This document shows, in pieces, positions 11,301 to 21,967 of a stretch of 64,000 bases of DNA. The notes under the pieces were generated by a model. It made no database searches and was not told the origin of the DNA. It saw only the letters and a list, made by a program, of their open reading frames with translations. Numbering within the stretch: the stretch's first letter is position 1; each line of letters starts with the position of its first letter. Position numbers and translations under genes: made by a program. The stretch spans positions 1 to 64,000 of the forward strand of contig LSSN01000074.1 in NCBI GenBank assembly GCA_001970855.1, written 5' to 3'. The DNA is from Smittium culicis. Lineage: Eukaryota; Kickxellomycota; Harpellomycetes; Harpellales; Legeriomycetaceae.

Positions 11301-11705
11301 GTTATCTGGATTGAAGTTATTCAGTCTCGTGCTATTTTTAGTGTGTTCAAAATTAACTCTAATCGAGTTATTTCCATTATTATTTGAATTTACATCATAC
11401 TTATAGTCAAAATTATCGTTAATAGCAATTGGATTTTTATGGATAGATTTTTTAATGTAAGAATTTTGATTATTTTTCGTGTTTATATTTACATCGGGGT
11501 TGGCTTTGCTTGAGCTTGGAATGTTTAAATCGGCTGCATCAGGAGTAAATTTTTTATTCTTTCTAAGTTTATTTCTTTGTTTAGTATTTGGCGTGTTTTC
11601 AGAATTTTCATTAATAGATAAAGAATTAATGTCTTTAGATATGCTGTTTTGTGATATTTTACTTATACTCGGATCAAGTTTATCTTCTAGATTATTTCCT
11701 GTCAT
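8355..11705 (-). CDS. NFX1-type zinc-finger protein (FAP1/NFX1 family)
   Basis: Intronless frame of 1116 residues. The first ~300 residues are Asn/Ser/Lys rich and disordered. A RING/PHD-like finger follows at about 307-365 (CLICYE, CDEC, HLHCV, WRCPGC). From about 375 to 930 there are repeated NFX1 zinc fingers of the form CG..L.C..H.C...CH.G.C..C. A basic linker (KPKPSKSKKKKK) lies near 690. The C-terminal ~970-1045 region resembles an R3H domain (RRDFRHFLHLLAPYY, then SVDMEPKRNV). This order (RING-like, NFX1 fingers, R3H) and the size fit human NFX1 and yeast FAP1, which act in transcriptional control; yeast Fap1 also binds FKBP12. The RING-like finger may give ubiquitin-ligase activity. 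Antisense frames inside are shadows. Confidence 0.93.
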   Translation of the reverse strand: MTGNNLEDKLDPSISKISQNSISKDINSLSINENSENTPNTKQRNKLRKNKKFTPDAADLNIPSSSKANPDVNINTKNNQNSYIKKSIHKNPIAINDNFDYKYDVNSNNNGNNSIRVNFEHTKNSTRLNNFNPDNNSLTKPKKNRSRNRSRNKADKAEDDFLIPSTSIRKSPQEDKNKSRNSSKGNKPRNNKTTNINIDDSNSIEPRERTVNVETEVNKSRQNHLKWLFDRQKNSKNRSSKGIKSFGSGLSTTISTYNKESPENIDSNNTTKGENNKSRRKNRSVAIISSSLTMSKSIEASLINNTLECLICYEIISRSHHVWSCDECYSIMHLHCVSTWAKSSASVEASNKPNEKKWRCPGCQKKRINIPTSGHCFCQKFNQPIKYENKGRIPHSCNQICGKVLNCSFHTCPEYCHPGKCTNCTITETVNECYCGKLISLVKCDGNNIQQPLRTCGQICNKALSCKVHFCKNICHSGACMPCNETSMQSCYCGKENRLKSVHGLPVLECWTVTESGISQISGSFSCTNSCPIPFDCNAHFCSKECHPHELKIRELIPLLEPCPFKPENLDFCPCGKTSLISLGASRAKCTDPIPTCSEICGKILKCGHSCNSKCHIGNCAPCEEMVNTFCRCRRDQKLTKCGYGKAGNTFECSNVCKHLLNCKRHQCELVCCLASNPNYQNKKPNSKPKPSKSKKKKKVNFNEELLRSSPAQDSTEIFIPESIKRLHYCNRICDKKLNCNIHKCQATCHQGQCQPCQETSESSLSCPCGMTRMGPPLLCGSTLPKCNFYCNKVRECGHYDSTYHDCHPEGTSCPPCPFYVTKACQCDKKIMVSNIPCSRVNVYCGQVCGKLLDCGSHYCEQTCHPADVKCLSLIGNKCKSRCLKPRKCGHECKEICHAPSKCPEGIKCSKQIAVTCTCGNLSKSIDCSDYVMMKSLGNEFLECTELCKMLVRNKALAEALDLPYRFDPSLDEYKYVEYDEQLVEFGLKNKKFLHDIETAAAGFVSDSKRWNYWFAPMRRDFRHFLHLLAPYYNCNSASVDMEPKRNVCWTKRKLNCGLPIYPLSVVCFGPDQIKSNKIHSVTGIQHLDSSPIDKRILVPVSSDVYNALLEKDGES

Positions 11706-12089
11706 GATATAATTTGCTGCCGATTTTAGGGCTATCTTAGACAGAGGATTGAGTATAAAAAAAGAATTTTCAAAATCCTGAGAGAATAGCTAAGAGGTGT
11801 TATACTGATCAATTTATTTGGCTAAGGGCTTAAAAGACATTAGCTTTTACTTTGTATTATGTATTTCTTGAAGTAAATTTTTATTGAAATAACGAATTTA
11901 AAAAAGTTAATCAAAAAAAGTATGTAAGGAAAAAAATCGGTTTTAAGCTAATAACCATTGGTGCTTAATACGTAGCAATTCAAGAATATGAAAGAAAATA
12001 TACATATAAGAAAATTATTGGCTGCGATTTTATGAAAAAGCTAAAAATGATTTTTGATGAAGCAATTGGCTAGTTTTGCAGAGAGCTGT
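11706..12089. other. Upstream region of the NFX1-type gene
   Basis: AT-rich; expected to hold the promoter of the minus-strand gene. No clear TATA box or motif stands out. Confidence 0.4.
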
Positions 12090-12093
12090 TTAA

Positions 12094-12530
12094 CCCTTTC
12101 CCGTCCAATGCACATTAAATATATGAATATGGGAGATTCTGAACGAAGAGAGCACTTTGTTGCATTTAATGTTATTGGTCTGTATAAGCACTTATTGTAA
12201 GTATTATTGGCGGAGCAAAAAAGGCAATTTGATTTTTCCATTTCTTCGTTTCAATATAAAATTTTTATTTGCTAAAAATATATATTATTCTACTCATTGG
12301 ATGTTTATTTTTTATGCGATTTTATACGCTGAAACTCTTTACACTATAAAATGACCTCTTCATAAAGAATTGCCCATATATGATTCATTCATGGTTTAAA
12401 AGCAAGTTTATTATTTGCAGCTAAACTAACATATACCAATTAATGATTGATTCTCGGAATTATATTAATATTAGTGTACACAATTGGCTATTTTATGTAG
12501 ACCAATAACAGTTGACACCTTGTGAAAGGG
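12094..12530. mobile_element. Longer TTAA-flanked element (about 437 bp)
   Basis: The left end is TTAA then CCCTTTCCCGTCCAATGCAC; the right end is GTGAAAGGG then CTAA, a one-base variant of TTAA. Bases 12360-12530 match the body of the 190-bp short elements in reverse orientation, while 12094-12355 match the host copy at 2105-2545. It is thus a larger sibling of the short family. No transposase frame is present; a 65-codon plus frame at 12157 has no recognisable domain. Confidence 0.55.
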
Positions 12531-12534
12531 CTAA

Positions 12535-13973
12535 TGGAAAAATTAGAATGAAATTAATAGCTTATACTAGGAATTTGTATATTTCAAAAAAAAATCAAGA
12601 ATTTTTATTTTAAGCTACATTGCGCAGCAAATTTACATCACGTTCTAAAAAGCTAAATGAATAAAAAAAATTCAAAGCAAAGAATAACTAAAATAGATGG
12701 TATTTATCAATTTCTTTAACTAAAATTGTGCCATATTTGTTTAAATTCCTTGATCACATAAAATCTATTTATTTGATAAATGAGGATTAAAGTTTGATAT
12801 TCCTTTTCAATTGAATATTCTCACCTATGTATTACCAGCAAGACAACTTTAGTCAACTCGCTTCTTTTATAAATTGCCTATTTTATTTTGTGAGGCTTTA
12901 CTTAACGTATTAGTAATTATTTTCGATATAAAGCTATTTAACTCGTATCGAGCGCTGCGGGAAATCCAAAATTAAAGTGCGATAATTTATGTGTAAATTG
13001 ATTATTTAAGAAACTGCGCATTGGTGTGTGTTTCGACTATAATAAAAAGCACTTATGAAATTTAATATATAATTCACTGAACATTATACTATTAAATTAA
13101 ATTTACGTTGTTAGACAAAGATTAACTATCTGGCTTGTATCCTATTGGAATTACCTTTTTTGTTTTTTTTTTTTGGAAAATATCTACACTCGTAGATATC
13201 TATAAATAGTTGAATATAATTTTTTGGAATTAAGGCATTATTTTAACTAAATATCGCCAGCGAGGCAAAAAGTTTTCAAAGGCTTGAAATTAAATAGGTG
13301 GATATAGCTATTTCGCCCAAGGTAATGATATAAATATAAGACTTCAAAGGGGTTAGTTACACAGTAGTAAAGTTACCACCATTAAGAAGTCTCATAAACT
13401 CAATGTAATTTTTCAAGTAATAATCATATTAGAGATTCGTTTTGATGGAGTATATTTTTAGCGTTAAGTATTACTGTAGGTAAAGTGGCATAAAAAAAAT
13501 TAGCCAATAATCAGATTCTTGATTTTTGGGTAATAAAAATTTCAAAGCGAAATTATTAAATAGAAAAATAGAAATTCCTTACTGATTCAGCCAACAATAA
13601 TAAGGAAATTTGAATATTTGGGTCAATACTTCACGTAACAACTATGCACTTTTATTTATTCAGGATCTCACATAATTAAAATCAATAAACTTGGGTTAAT
13701 TAAAATTTCAAAAATAAATGTGTAACTGATCAAATCACCAGAAAAAACTCGATAGCTATATAGGTATAAATCGAGAAAAACAGGATTAATTTTTATGTTT
13801 TTTTATAAGTCGACGATAGTATAGAATTTATGAACATATCAACGAATACTATGTTAGTTTCAAATGTGATTTTAGTTATAGCACCCTCCCTAACCCATAT
13901 TTACCTAGAATATCTATTCCATCAATTGGCTATTCGATAATAACCTTTATTATTAGATTTCAAATATTAGTTT
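12535..13973. other. Gene-free AT-rich stretch
   Basis: Stops in all frames and no recognised relic, apart from short CAATTGGCTAT scraps (near 13922) like those in the TTAA elements. Confidence 0.5.
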
Positions 13974-14056
13974 ATTTTAAATTATACTCCAGAGAAAAGA
14001 CATATTAAGTGTTTCCATCTTATTGAATAAATCTAAACCGAAAATTAAAAACCAAT
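13974..14056 (+). repeat. Left inverted terminal repeat of the DIRS element
   Basis: GACATATTAAGTGTTTCCAT followed by CTTATTGAATAAA is the near-exact reverse complement of TTCAATAAGATAGCAACACT plus TAACATGTC at 18151-18180. Similarity continues outward (ATTATACTCCAGAGAAAAGA against the inverse of TCTCCTCTCGGAATATAGTA) and inward to about 14056. Confidence 0.8.
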
Positions 14057-14224
14057 AAAAATAAAGTAAATAAAGTGAACTAACAGTATTTTTTTATAGT
14101 GTGTAATATAAAGTGCACGTTAGTGTTACCTTTACCATCTTTATTTTCGCAAAGGAACTCTAAAAACATAAAGATTTTCAACTTTAAATTTTTATACTTT
14201 ATATATAAAATTGATTTCCTTCAA

Positions 14225-15219
14225 AAAATATTTAACTATAGAACAAGTTACTGAAGCCCAAGCTCCCGCAAACCAAGACCAAATTAAGGTATTAAACGAA
14301 CTGTATCAACAACTCCTACGTGAAAGGGAGAACAACCAAGAACTATAGGACCATTAATTTTTCAACAAGGAATCCCATTACAGACTTTTCTGTTTATCCG
14401 GAGCTCACTGAAGCGCCTCCATATTGAAGAATACTTCTGTAATACACTTTTGACTGAAGAATAAGCAAGACTGCAACCCACTCTTTCCACAAGACTAGTT
14501 CATTGAGCTATACTCCCCCGCAACTAAACGATATATCACCAAGCGCAGAGAATAAAACTTATTCCGCTTTCTATGGAATACAGATAGCTCTGGAACAAGC
14601 AACTCGGCAAATTGACTACCATTTCCACCACCTAATCCAACAAAAATAATTATGGTCACACCCGAAGATCCAGGAATTCTTTTCCCCAGCACAATAAGAG
14701 CTCACTTGCATGAAATTGCCGATACTGTAACCCAAGCAAGGTTAGATAACCTTCACAAGGGATTGGAACTTTCTGTGAAACTGAAACAACTCGTTGAATC
14801 TAAATTAAAACCTCTGATGTACCAAGAGTCGTTATACGCACTCATTATAAAGAAATCAACCGCTAAATGAAAGCGATTCCATCCCTTTCTTACGAGACAA
14901 CAGAGTACGATCCAAAAGTATACAGGCAGCAGCAACACTGTTAAGGATCCGAGAACTGCAGCTGCAAACACCGCTGGAGCCAGCCGCAGAACCCAAGATC
15001 GCCAATCAAATTTCAGTGGTAGAGGTCGAGGTCGTGGAAAGGGGTCGCAATAGAGAAGCAGAAAGACCCCCCTATTCGAGGCCACCTAGCTATGTTCAGA
15101 TTGGCCATTTCCAAAATAACGGACAGTCGATTGGTTCAAGACATATTAGAGAGGGGATTCTGAATCCCCTTCAAGAACCCATTCTCAGAATCACTGCGGT
15201 CTCCTTCGGTGAAAAATAA
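14225..15219 (+). pseudogene. DIRS gag-like ORF1 relic
   Basis: An open stretch at about 14234-14349 reads TIEQVTEAQAPANQDQ then IKVLNELYQQLLREREN, a coiled-coil profile like the N-terminus of DIRS ORF1, ending in TAG. Further pieces continue in shifting frames (for example 14652-14870 and an Arg/Gly-rich tail at 15016-15219). The function would be nucleocapsid-like RNA binding; this copy is broken. Confidence 0.55.
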
Positions 15220-15319
15220 AGCTGAGCCGGAAGGTCAGCGAGGTTCTGACGAAAGAAGTTGCCTCCCTGATATCAAAGAAATCAATTTAGTATATCCAAA
15301 CGAGGTTACCTGGATTTAA

Positions 15320-16660
15320 CATCCAGCTATTCACAATATCGAATAATACTGGGGGACTCGGACTCGTTGTCGACCTCTGGAAACTAAACCTCCACATGTA
15401 AGAACAAAACTTCAAGATAGAGGGACTGACTTCAATCTGCATAATGGCTCTCCGGAAGGATTACATGACGTCACCAGACCTCCGGTATACTTTCATGCAC
15501 ATATTTATCTATGATCAGTACATAAAATACCTTCGATTTCATTTTAACGGTCTCTATTTACAGTTCCGTGTCCTGAAATTTGGGCTATCGCTGTGACCGT
15601 TGATTTTAACCAAGATCATACGACCAGTTCTAGAATGGGACAGGTCAAAAGGAATTTGAGTCTCTGAATACCTCGACGACCTGCTGATTATGAGCGAATC
15701 CAAAGACCTGAACCAAAAAAACAAGAGCATAATCTACTCCAAGCTCTCGGAGCTTGGATTCAAGTTCAATTAGGAAAAGTCGTCGACTATGTCGCCTCGA
15801 TCTATCACACACCTAGTAATGGTGATCGACACCAGTTAAATGTCTCTCGAGGTTCCGTCAACAAATTTACTGGATCTCAGTTGCAAGGCTAGCAGATTGA
15901 TCAACGCTGACATAAGATATTGAGATGCCTGACGAGCTTCATTGGAGTAGCGCAGTCGATATATGTCGCCCTAATCCGTAGGAGAGTGACAATAAAACAG
16001 GTTTTAGAGCATAAGAGCTGAAATCTGTCTATATTGAGCTCATGGTCATAAATAGTGACACTGATGATACCAGAAATCTAAAATCTGTTGTTCCGGAAGG
16101 ACCAGTTAACGTCATGGAACGGTCACTCGTTTTTTTTCAAGACGTGGGAGCTGGAGATATTTACCAACCCCAGCGACTCAGCTTGGGGAATAGTAGTAGA
16201 AAACCGCTCTTACTAAGGTATATGGAGCCCCAAAGTGGCGAGGCTGCATATCAACACAAAGGAACGGTTGAAAGTGTTGTGTGCACTGAACCTCAAGAGC
16301 TTCATGGGCCTATCAGTGTTAGTATACTCAGAAAATACATTCATACAATCCTATGTCAAGAAATTCGTGAGCGCAACCTCCCAGGAGCTGCTGGAATTAG
16401 CATAAAAGGTATTTTCTCACTGCATTTAGAATAAAATACGCCAAAAAGTGATAGATTTTCCATAAGTAATAAAACCAACGGACTCCTTTAAAGGAACATA
16501 TAGCGCAAACCTAATATTATCTATCTTACGAGAAATTTTCAACACTGAAAACGCAGTAAGTGCAACACAGCGTCGACATTTATGAATAATCCCAGAACAG
16601 AAGGCTTGACCAATAAAATAGCTGGTTCGCGGGAAAAAATGCGCTTGTTCAGAACTCTCT
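15320..16660 (+). pseudogene. DIRS reverse transcriptase / RNase H relic
   Basis: Conceptual translation with stops gives DYMTSPDLRYTFMHI, KYLRFHFNGLYLQFRVL, KIIRPVLEWDRSKGI, then the catalytic YLDDLLIMSESKD at about 15670-15708, followed by YSKLSELGFKFN and HLVMVIDTS. These are the palm and thumb motifs of DIRS-type reverse transcriptase. Bases 16050-16440 then give an RNase H-like segment (DSAWGIVVENRS in one frame). At least five stops or shifts interrupt it. Confidence 0.75.
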
Positions 16661-16739
16661 GGCCTAAAAATGTTTTATATATGACAATAAGTACTACTGT
16701 ACACCCTAGAATCTGATAGCCCAGGTATTTTAGATCTTA

Positions 16740-17903
16740 CAAGTGAGTCACGTTGAAATAGTGACTCAAAAGTGGAAATCTGCGATCCGATTCCCAGATC
16801 TGATGGCTCTATCAATTTCACAGCCAATTCTTCTACAAGCAAAAAATGTAGTTCCGGATTCAAAAAGCAGAAAGTCACCGCTCTCGGAAAAAAAGCACTC
16901 GGGCTTGATTTACATGAGTATATGCGTCTTTTAATCGAAACTCAAGATCTTAGAAATTACGAAATTGGCTTTATAGTTTCCAAAGAACAACGTGTCCGTC
17001 GCAGAACCAGATATAGTTCTATTCAGAAGCGCTTTATAGGCTGGTAGATATTAAACGAGATATCCACTCCCATTCCCGCTCCTCAAGTAATCAAATACCT
17101 GAAGGAAATATACACTGTAGATAATCTGAAACTAGGCTCAATAATTGCCTAAAAATCTGCTCTCCTTCAACTTCCAGATAGTTCAGGCGAGTTAGTCGCC
17201 CTTCCAAAAATTTCAGAATTTATCAAAGTATAAGATGATACTTATATTAAATCGTTCATCAGGCCTGTCATGGACATATCAGCAGTTATAGAATTGCTTC
17301 GAGAATGGGTCCAAATCTCTTCCCTCACTATCAAGCAAATCACAGCCAAAATTTTCTGGCTGCTATCAGTAACAGGCTTCCTCAGCGACAGTGACATCCA
17401 AAGGATTGAATATCAACGTATTCGAATCAAACATGGAGTACTAAACCTAGTAATCGTAGCCCCTAAAGAAAAAAGAGGTGGCCTCCCAGTTGAAAAGCCA
17501 TGCCAGATCAACCCCTACGTGGATAGAATAATATTTCCAGTAAATGCGTACATGGTCTACAAAGAAAAGGTGACATTCAATCCTTTCCCAACTCCCCAAA
17601 TTAACAATGGAAATTGTGTAGTTCATAGGCTTACAATTTATGTCAAAGATGCCTCCAAGCCACTATCTGTTGATAGTATTACAAGATATATCCATTAGTT
17701 ATCTGATTTAATACACAGCGACCATGGAGCACTAATCATCAAAGGGGATGAAATAAGTGCTAGCTTGAACAGAAGCGTAAAGTTATCGGCAGATGATATA
17801 GTTTTGCGTAAATTTTAGTTGAACTAAAATGTCTTAGATAAATATTATCGACTTGCAAGAAATTAGTCGAATAACTTAAGTGAGTCGATTTTGAATTTGG
17901 AGT
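16740..17903 (+). pseudogene. DIRS tyrosine recombinase relic
   Basis: The longest open part (17270-17698) holds the recombinase core: ITAKIFWLLSVTGFLSDSDI matches the region around the first catalytic arginine, but the usual RPSD-type arginine position reads LSD, so the active site looks lost. The C-terminal part continues through stops as ASLNRSVKLSADDIV and VLDKYYRLARN, the end of the fold including the tyrosine segment, and stops at TGA 17901-17903, directly before the internal complementary region. Confidence 0.75.
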
Positions 17904-18003
17904 GACTTAGTATGTCTCCTCTCTGAATTATAATGTTAAAATTAATCGAGCTCTAAAGAAAGAAGATTAATTTATATTATACTATCAGAGGAGACATATT
18001 AAG
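17904..18003. repeat. Internal complementary region of the DIRS element
   Basis: ATGTCTCCTCTCTGAATTAT at 17910 resembles the right terminal repeat at 18175, and TCAGAGGAGACATATTAAG at 17986-18003 resembles the left terminal repeat in its own orientation. The two form an inverted pair. In DIRS elements this joined copy of both ends templates circle formation during replication. Confidence 0.7.
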
Positions 18004-18120
18004 CTCCGTCCACAGTACCAATTTTACGTTTACCGAAAGATGATAAGGATAACACCAACTTGTACTTTGCATAATATATTCTATAAAAAATTTTATTAAT
18101 TCATTTATCAACTCTGTTTT

Positions 18121-18215
18121 TATAGGTTTGTAACTTTAGGCTTATTTTTATTCAATAAGATAGCAACACTTAACATGTCTCCTCTCGGAATATAGTATAA
18201 ATTAATTTTTACTTT
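18121..18215 (-). repeat. Right inverted terminal repeat of the DIRS element
   Basis: Reverse complement of the left repeat, with the shared block ending AACACTTAACATGTCTCC (18164-18183) and similarity on both sides. The arms differ at several positions, so the insertion is old. Confidence 0.8.
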
Positions 18216-18442
18216 TTTCTGGTTATATAAGGGGAAATTAAGTGTGATATAAAAATATTATAATAAGGTGTAACTTGCTACAAGCTGGAGATCATAGAAC
18301 TCTAAAAAGTTGATTTAATTTTCCAACTGATGTATAAAAAGATTTTTATCTAGTTACTCACAAATACATAGCTAATAACCTAAAATCTAATATATATAAT
18401 ATATTTATATTCAAAATATCATATTCCTATCGATTTAATTGT

Positions 18443-18652
18443 TTGGTTTTATTAAAAAAAAAAAGAATATTTTCAATTAAATATGCGCATATAACACGCT
18501 CATTTCGATCAGAACTGGAAAGGAATAAAAGGCTGATAAAAAAAACGGCCAATATGTTTTGCCTAGAAATGTATTGTTATAATTTTCTAGGCGGTTCAAA
18601 TGATGAGCTTGATAAAAATATTTTATCATCAATTTCAAAACTAAGAAATTGA
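18443..18652 (+). CDS. Short coding-like frame, no recognised family
   Basis: A 69-codon frame with no ATG at its start (TTG). From about 18473 it has a protein-like composition (RSELERNKRLIKKTANMFC, then LGGSNDELDKN) and mixed codons, unlike the flanks. An acceptor-like AAAAAAG precedes it. It could be an exon of an unseen gene, a relic or chance. Confidence 0.2.
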   Translation: MVLLKKKRIFSIKYAHITRSFRSELERNKRLIKKTANMFCLEMYCYNFLGGSNDELDKNILSSISKLRN

Positions 18653-19018
18653 TTTTTGTGAGAATTTTATGTTTGGATTGATTTTTGGATTTGAGTTTAG
18701 TTTGAATTTAAAAATTTGTCAAAATGGGTTTTGAGGTTAGTATAGTAATTTTCCTAAATACGTATATTTTTAAAATTTATTCATCTCTTCAAAAAATACG
18801 CTTTAAAATTCTGATTCTAAACTCAAATCATTTTGAAAATCATATCGTCCTCCTAAAATATAAAAAATTGATAAAATTAATACTATAATACATTAATGCT
18901 TGTTAATTTTATTGTCATTTCCCTCACTTTTAATCTCTTACACACTTCATTTATCTAATTGTACCAATTCCACTACGAGAAACTAGATTTTAAACCTATC
19001 CTGCCCAACTTTCTTTAG

Positions 19019-19208
19019 TTCTTTCACGCGCGGTAGACTGATTTTGATCTAACTAAGGTAGCCAACTGTCTTCAATAAAAATAATATAGTACCGCGTTTT
19101 AACCATTTATTGGTATATTGTAAAATATGGGCAAATAATAGATTTTCCTTATAAACCATTGTCGAATCGTAAAATTGGTCATTTTAAAGAGTGTTGGGCG
19201 GGAAAGGG
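19019..19208 (+). mobile_element. TTAA-flanked short inverted-repeat transposon, copy 2
   Basis: The left end TTCTTTCACGCGCGGTAGAC is preceded by TTAG; the right end GTGTTGGGCGGGAAAGGG is followed by TTAA (19209-19212). The interior follows the 42571 copy. Just left of it, 18994-19014 (CCTATCCTGCCCAACTTTCT) resembles the other terminus, so a second truncated copy probably abuts. Confidence 0.65.
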
Positions 19209-19212
19209 TTAA

Positions 19213-19697
19213 TACGAGTTTGGCGCTTCAATTAAAGTTGTTTTTAGCTTTCAAAATACTTTGAAAACGACAGGTAAAAAAAAAGACCATTAATACACGA
19301 AGATTTAATGCTTATAATGCGGATTGGGTCTAGATAGAGAAGTTTATAAGTCATGGCTCGGATGAGGTTGGCTGAGTTTTCTTGGCGTTTTTAAATGCGT
19401 CAGATCGTGTTTAAAGCTGATCCAATTGGCTTAACTTAAATCAATGTGTTTATGGTCACAGTATTTAATTTACTTGGGTTGATAGAGTGGCTAAAAATAA
19501 AACATAATCTAATTTATAAATCTATCTGTCAACTGTACTTATAAATAAAGTTCTTTTTACAGATACCTTGATTTTTCGTTCGCCCTGCTTTTATATTCAT
19601 TTTGTAGAAAATATTAATATTTAAATAAATCTCATTCTATTGCATCACCTAATGTAAAAATATATTTTATTCAAAACAAATTAAACTATTTTCCCAA
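19213..19697. other. Upstream region of the ABC1 kinase gene
   Basis: Non-coding; presumed promoter. The last 70 bases are A/T-rich leader with no clear TATA element. Confidence 0.4.
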
Positions 19698-21967
19698 ATG
19701 ATATCAATTTTTAAAAAGTCTTTGTTAAGTATTCCATACAAGCTTGGAATACCACAAAAGCTTACTCTACAAAACAAATTCATTCTCGCCACTCCAAACT
19801 CGATCGCTATCCCATCAAAATATAACCATCAAGTTCAAAAGTATTCTAAGATTGCCGTTTCAAGCTATAGCTGCAAAATTCCTAATGTTAACCTGTCAAG
19901 CAACTCATTATCTAAATCTTTCGGATCTGCAGGATGTTTTAACTACCAGCTGTGCCAAATTAACAAAATTGCTTTTTCTAAAAAATATTCAAATACTTCT
20001 AATTTTCATAATAGCCAAATAAGAAAGCTTAGCTCGATAAACTCTAACGAGAATTCAAGTCCAAAAAAAACAAAAAAATCTAGAAAGTTTCTTTTATATT
20101 TTTTAGCGCTTTCTTCAGGAATCTATGCTTTTGATCAGTATTATTATTACGGCGCCCTTGAAAGATCTTTCAGGACTATATTTTACACTGCTTTAGTAGT
20201 TTCTGATTATATGTTCAATTTTAATGAAACTAAAACAAAAGCTCAGCTCGAACAGCTCCATCAAAGAACTGCAGAAAGAATTCTACATGTATGCAAAACT
20301 AACGGGTAAAAAAAATTCATTATTTAAAATATCTTTGAATTTCTTTTTTGAACTTGTGTTTTTTTAAATTTTCCTATTGTTATTCAATTATCTAATAATA
20401 TTAATCTGGTTTGCCTTATAGCGGAATGTATATAAAATTCGGTCAAGGCATTGGCCTACAAGGTTCTGTTTTGCCCCCACAATTCACAAAGCAACTTTCC
20501 CAGCTATTTGATAGAGCTGCTACTATTTCTCAAAAGGAAGTGTTAAAAGCTTTTAATCAAAGCTTCCCTGGAAAATCTATAGATGACATTTTTGTAGAAT
20601 TCTCTTTCGAACCAGTAGCTTCAGCTTCTATAGCCCAAGTTCACAAAGCTAGACTCAAATCGCACCCTGATCAATACGTTGCTGTTAAAATACAAAAACC
20701 AAGCGTACGAAAGCAAATGAACTTTGATTTATTGGTATTTAGATTATGGTGCCGTCTAATCGAATACAAATTCGATTTTCCTATAATGTGGAGCGTACCG
20801 TACACCGAGAAGCACTTCCGAATGGAAACTGACTTCTGTCAAGAGGCAAGAAACTCTGAGCTAGCAATGAATGTAATAAATACCGACAGTACTCTACGAA
20901 ATGAAGCTTATGTGCCAAAGGTATTTTGGGATTATACCAATAAATCTTTCCTTGTCACAGAATGGATTGATGGAGTTAGCTTAGTTGACCCTGAGGCTGT
21001 AAAAAATAAAGGCTGGGATCTTACTCACGTCATGGAAACAATGGTTAAAGTATTTGCTCAACAGCTTTTTGTTAGCGGCCATTTACACGGTGACCCACAT
21101 CCTGGTAATATCATTATAAGGCAAAATCCAGATACTTCAAAAAAGAAGGCTCAGGTTGTAGTTTTAGATCATGGTCTATATATTAATGAAAGTGAAAATT
21201 TCCGCAAACAATATTGTATGTTGTGGAAATCTATATTCTTGCAAGATACCGAATCTTTAAAAAGAATATCTGAAGGGTGGGGAATAAAGGATTCCAGATT
21301 CTTGTCATCTATGATCCTTTTTAGGCCCCCTGATAGCCATATAAGAAGAGCTAAGAATTTGGCAAAAGCTCGATCGCTTGGTAAAGAAAACGCTAATGGA
21401 ACTCAATCTGAATATGATAGGCAGATGGACGCAAAGAAACTGGCAATCAAGTTCTTCTCTGACTCATCTCTATTACCCCCAGAGCTTGTATTTGTCATGA
21501 GAAATATGAATATGGTTAGGTCTAATAATAAAGCTCTTGGGAGCCCAGTCAATAGAATAAAAATCATGGCAGAATACTCAGCAATTGGTGCCACTATAGA
21601 TAACTTGACTCACAGCAATAATAACTCTGTTTACAGAATGGTTCATGAACATAAGATTGCTTCAAAAGAACACAAATCTACCGATATAATCATCCTGGAT
21701 ATGGTTAATTCCCCTAGTACATTTGCAAAAAATGTTATCAATACTATTTTCAAGTACACATCTCTTCTCCACTTTAAGTTTTCTGTATTTATTATTGACT
21801 TGGCCTTCTACTATACCAAATACTCATCTCTAATAATCGACTTTTTAACTAATTCCAAGTCTAAGCCTGCAACGAGAAACTTTGAAGTCGTTATCGACCA
21901 AGCTATGATTTCCAACCTAGAAGATAGACTAGGCTATAAAATTGATCCTGAAATTTTTAACTCATAA
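19698..21967 (+). CDS. Mitochondrial ABC1/UbiB-family atypical kinase (Mcp2/ADCK1-like)
   Basis: Two exons, 19698-20305 and 20422-21967, joined by a 116-nt intron (GTAAAA..TTATAG) that splits a glycine codon; the product is 717 residues. The first ~125 residues are basic and Ser/Asn rich, a likely mitochondrial presequence. A membrane helix follows at about 131-150. Family motifs are KxGQ (IKFGQG, 207-212), the Ala-rich loop (VASASIAQVH, 268-277), the VAIK-type lysine (VAVKIQKP, near 292), the paired glutamate (CQEAR, near 344), the catalytic HGDPHPGN (425-432) and DHG in place of DFG (452-454). All key residues are present. The length and membrane helix fit the fungal Mcp2 / animal ADCK1 branch rather than Coq8. 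Relatives act at the inner membrane in lipid or quinone homeostasis; the substrate cannot be told from the sequence. Confidence 0.93.

Larger units (their letters stand above)
13974..18215 (+). mobile_element. DIRS-type tyrosine-recombinase retrotransposon, degenerate
   Basis: A 4.2-kb element bounded by divergent inverted terminal repeats (13974-14056 and 18121-18215), with an internal complementary region (17904-18003) that repeats the terminal sequences. This is the hallmark of DIRS elements, which lack LTRs and integrase and integrate with a tyrosine recombinase. In order it holds a coiled-coil gag-like relic, reverse transcriptase, RNase H and tyrosine recombinase, all with several stops and shifts. 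It is locally richer in GC than its surroundings. Confidence 0.88.

Noticed and set aside
8386..11712. Many plus-strand frames of 60-80 codons inside the NFX1-type gene
   Set aside because: They are antisense shadows of a strongly conserved coding sequence and have no domain or start context of their own.
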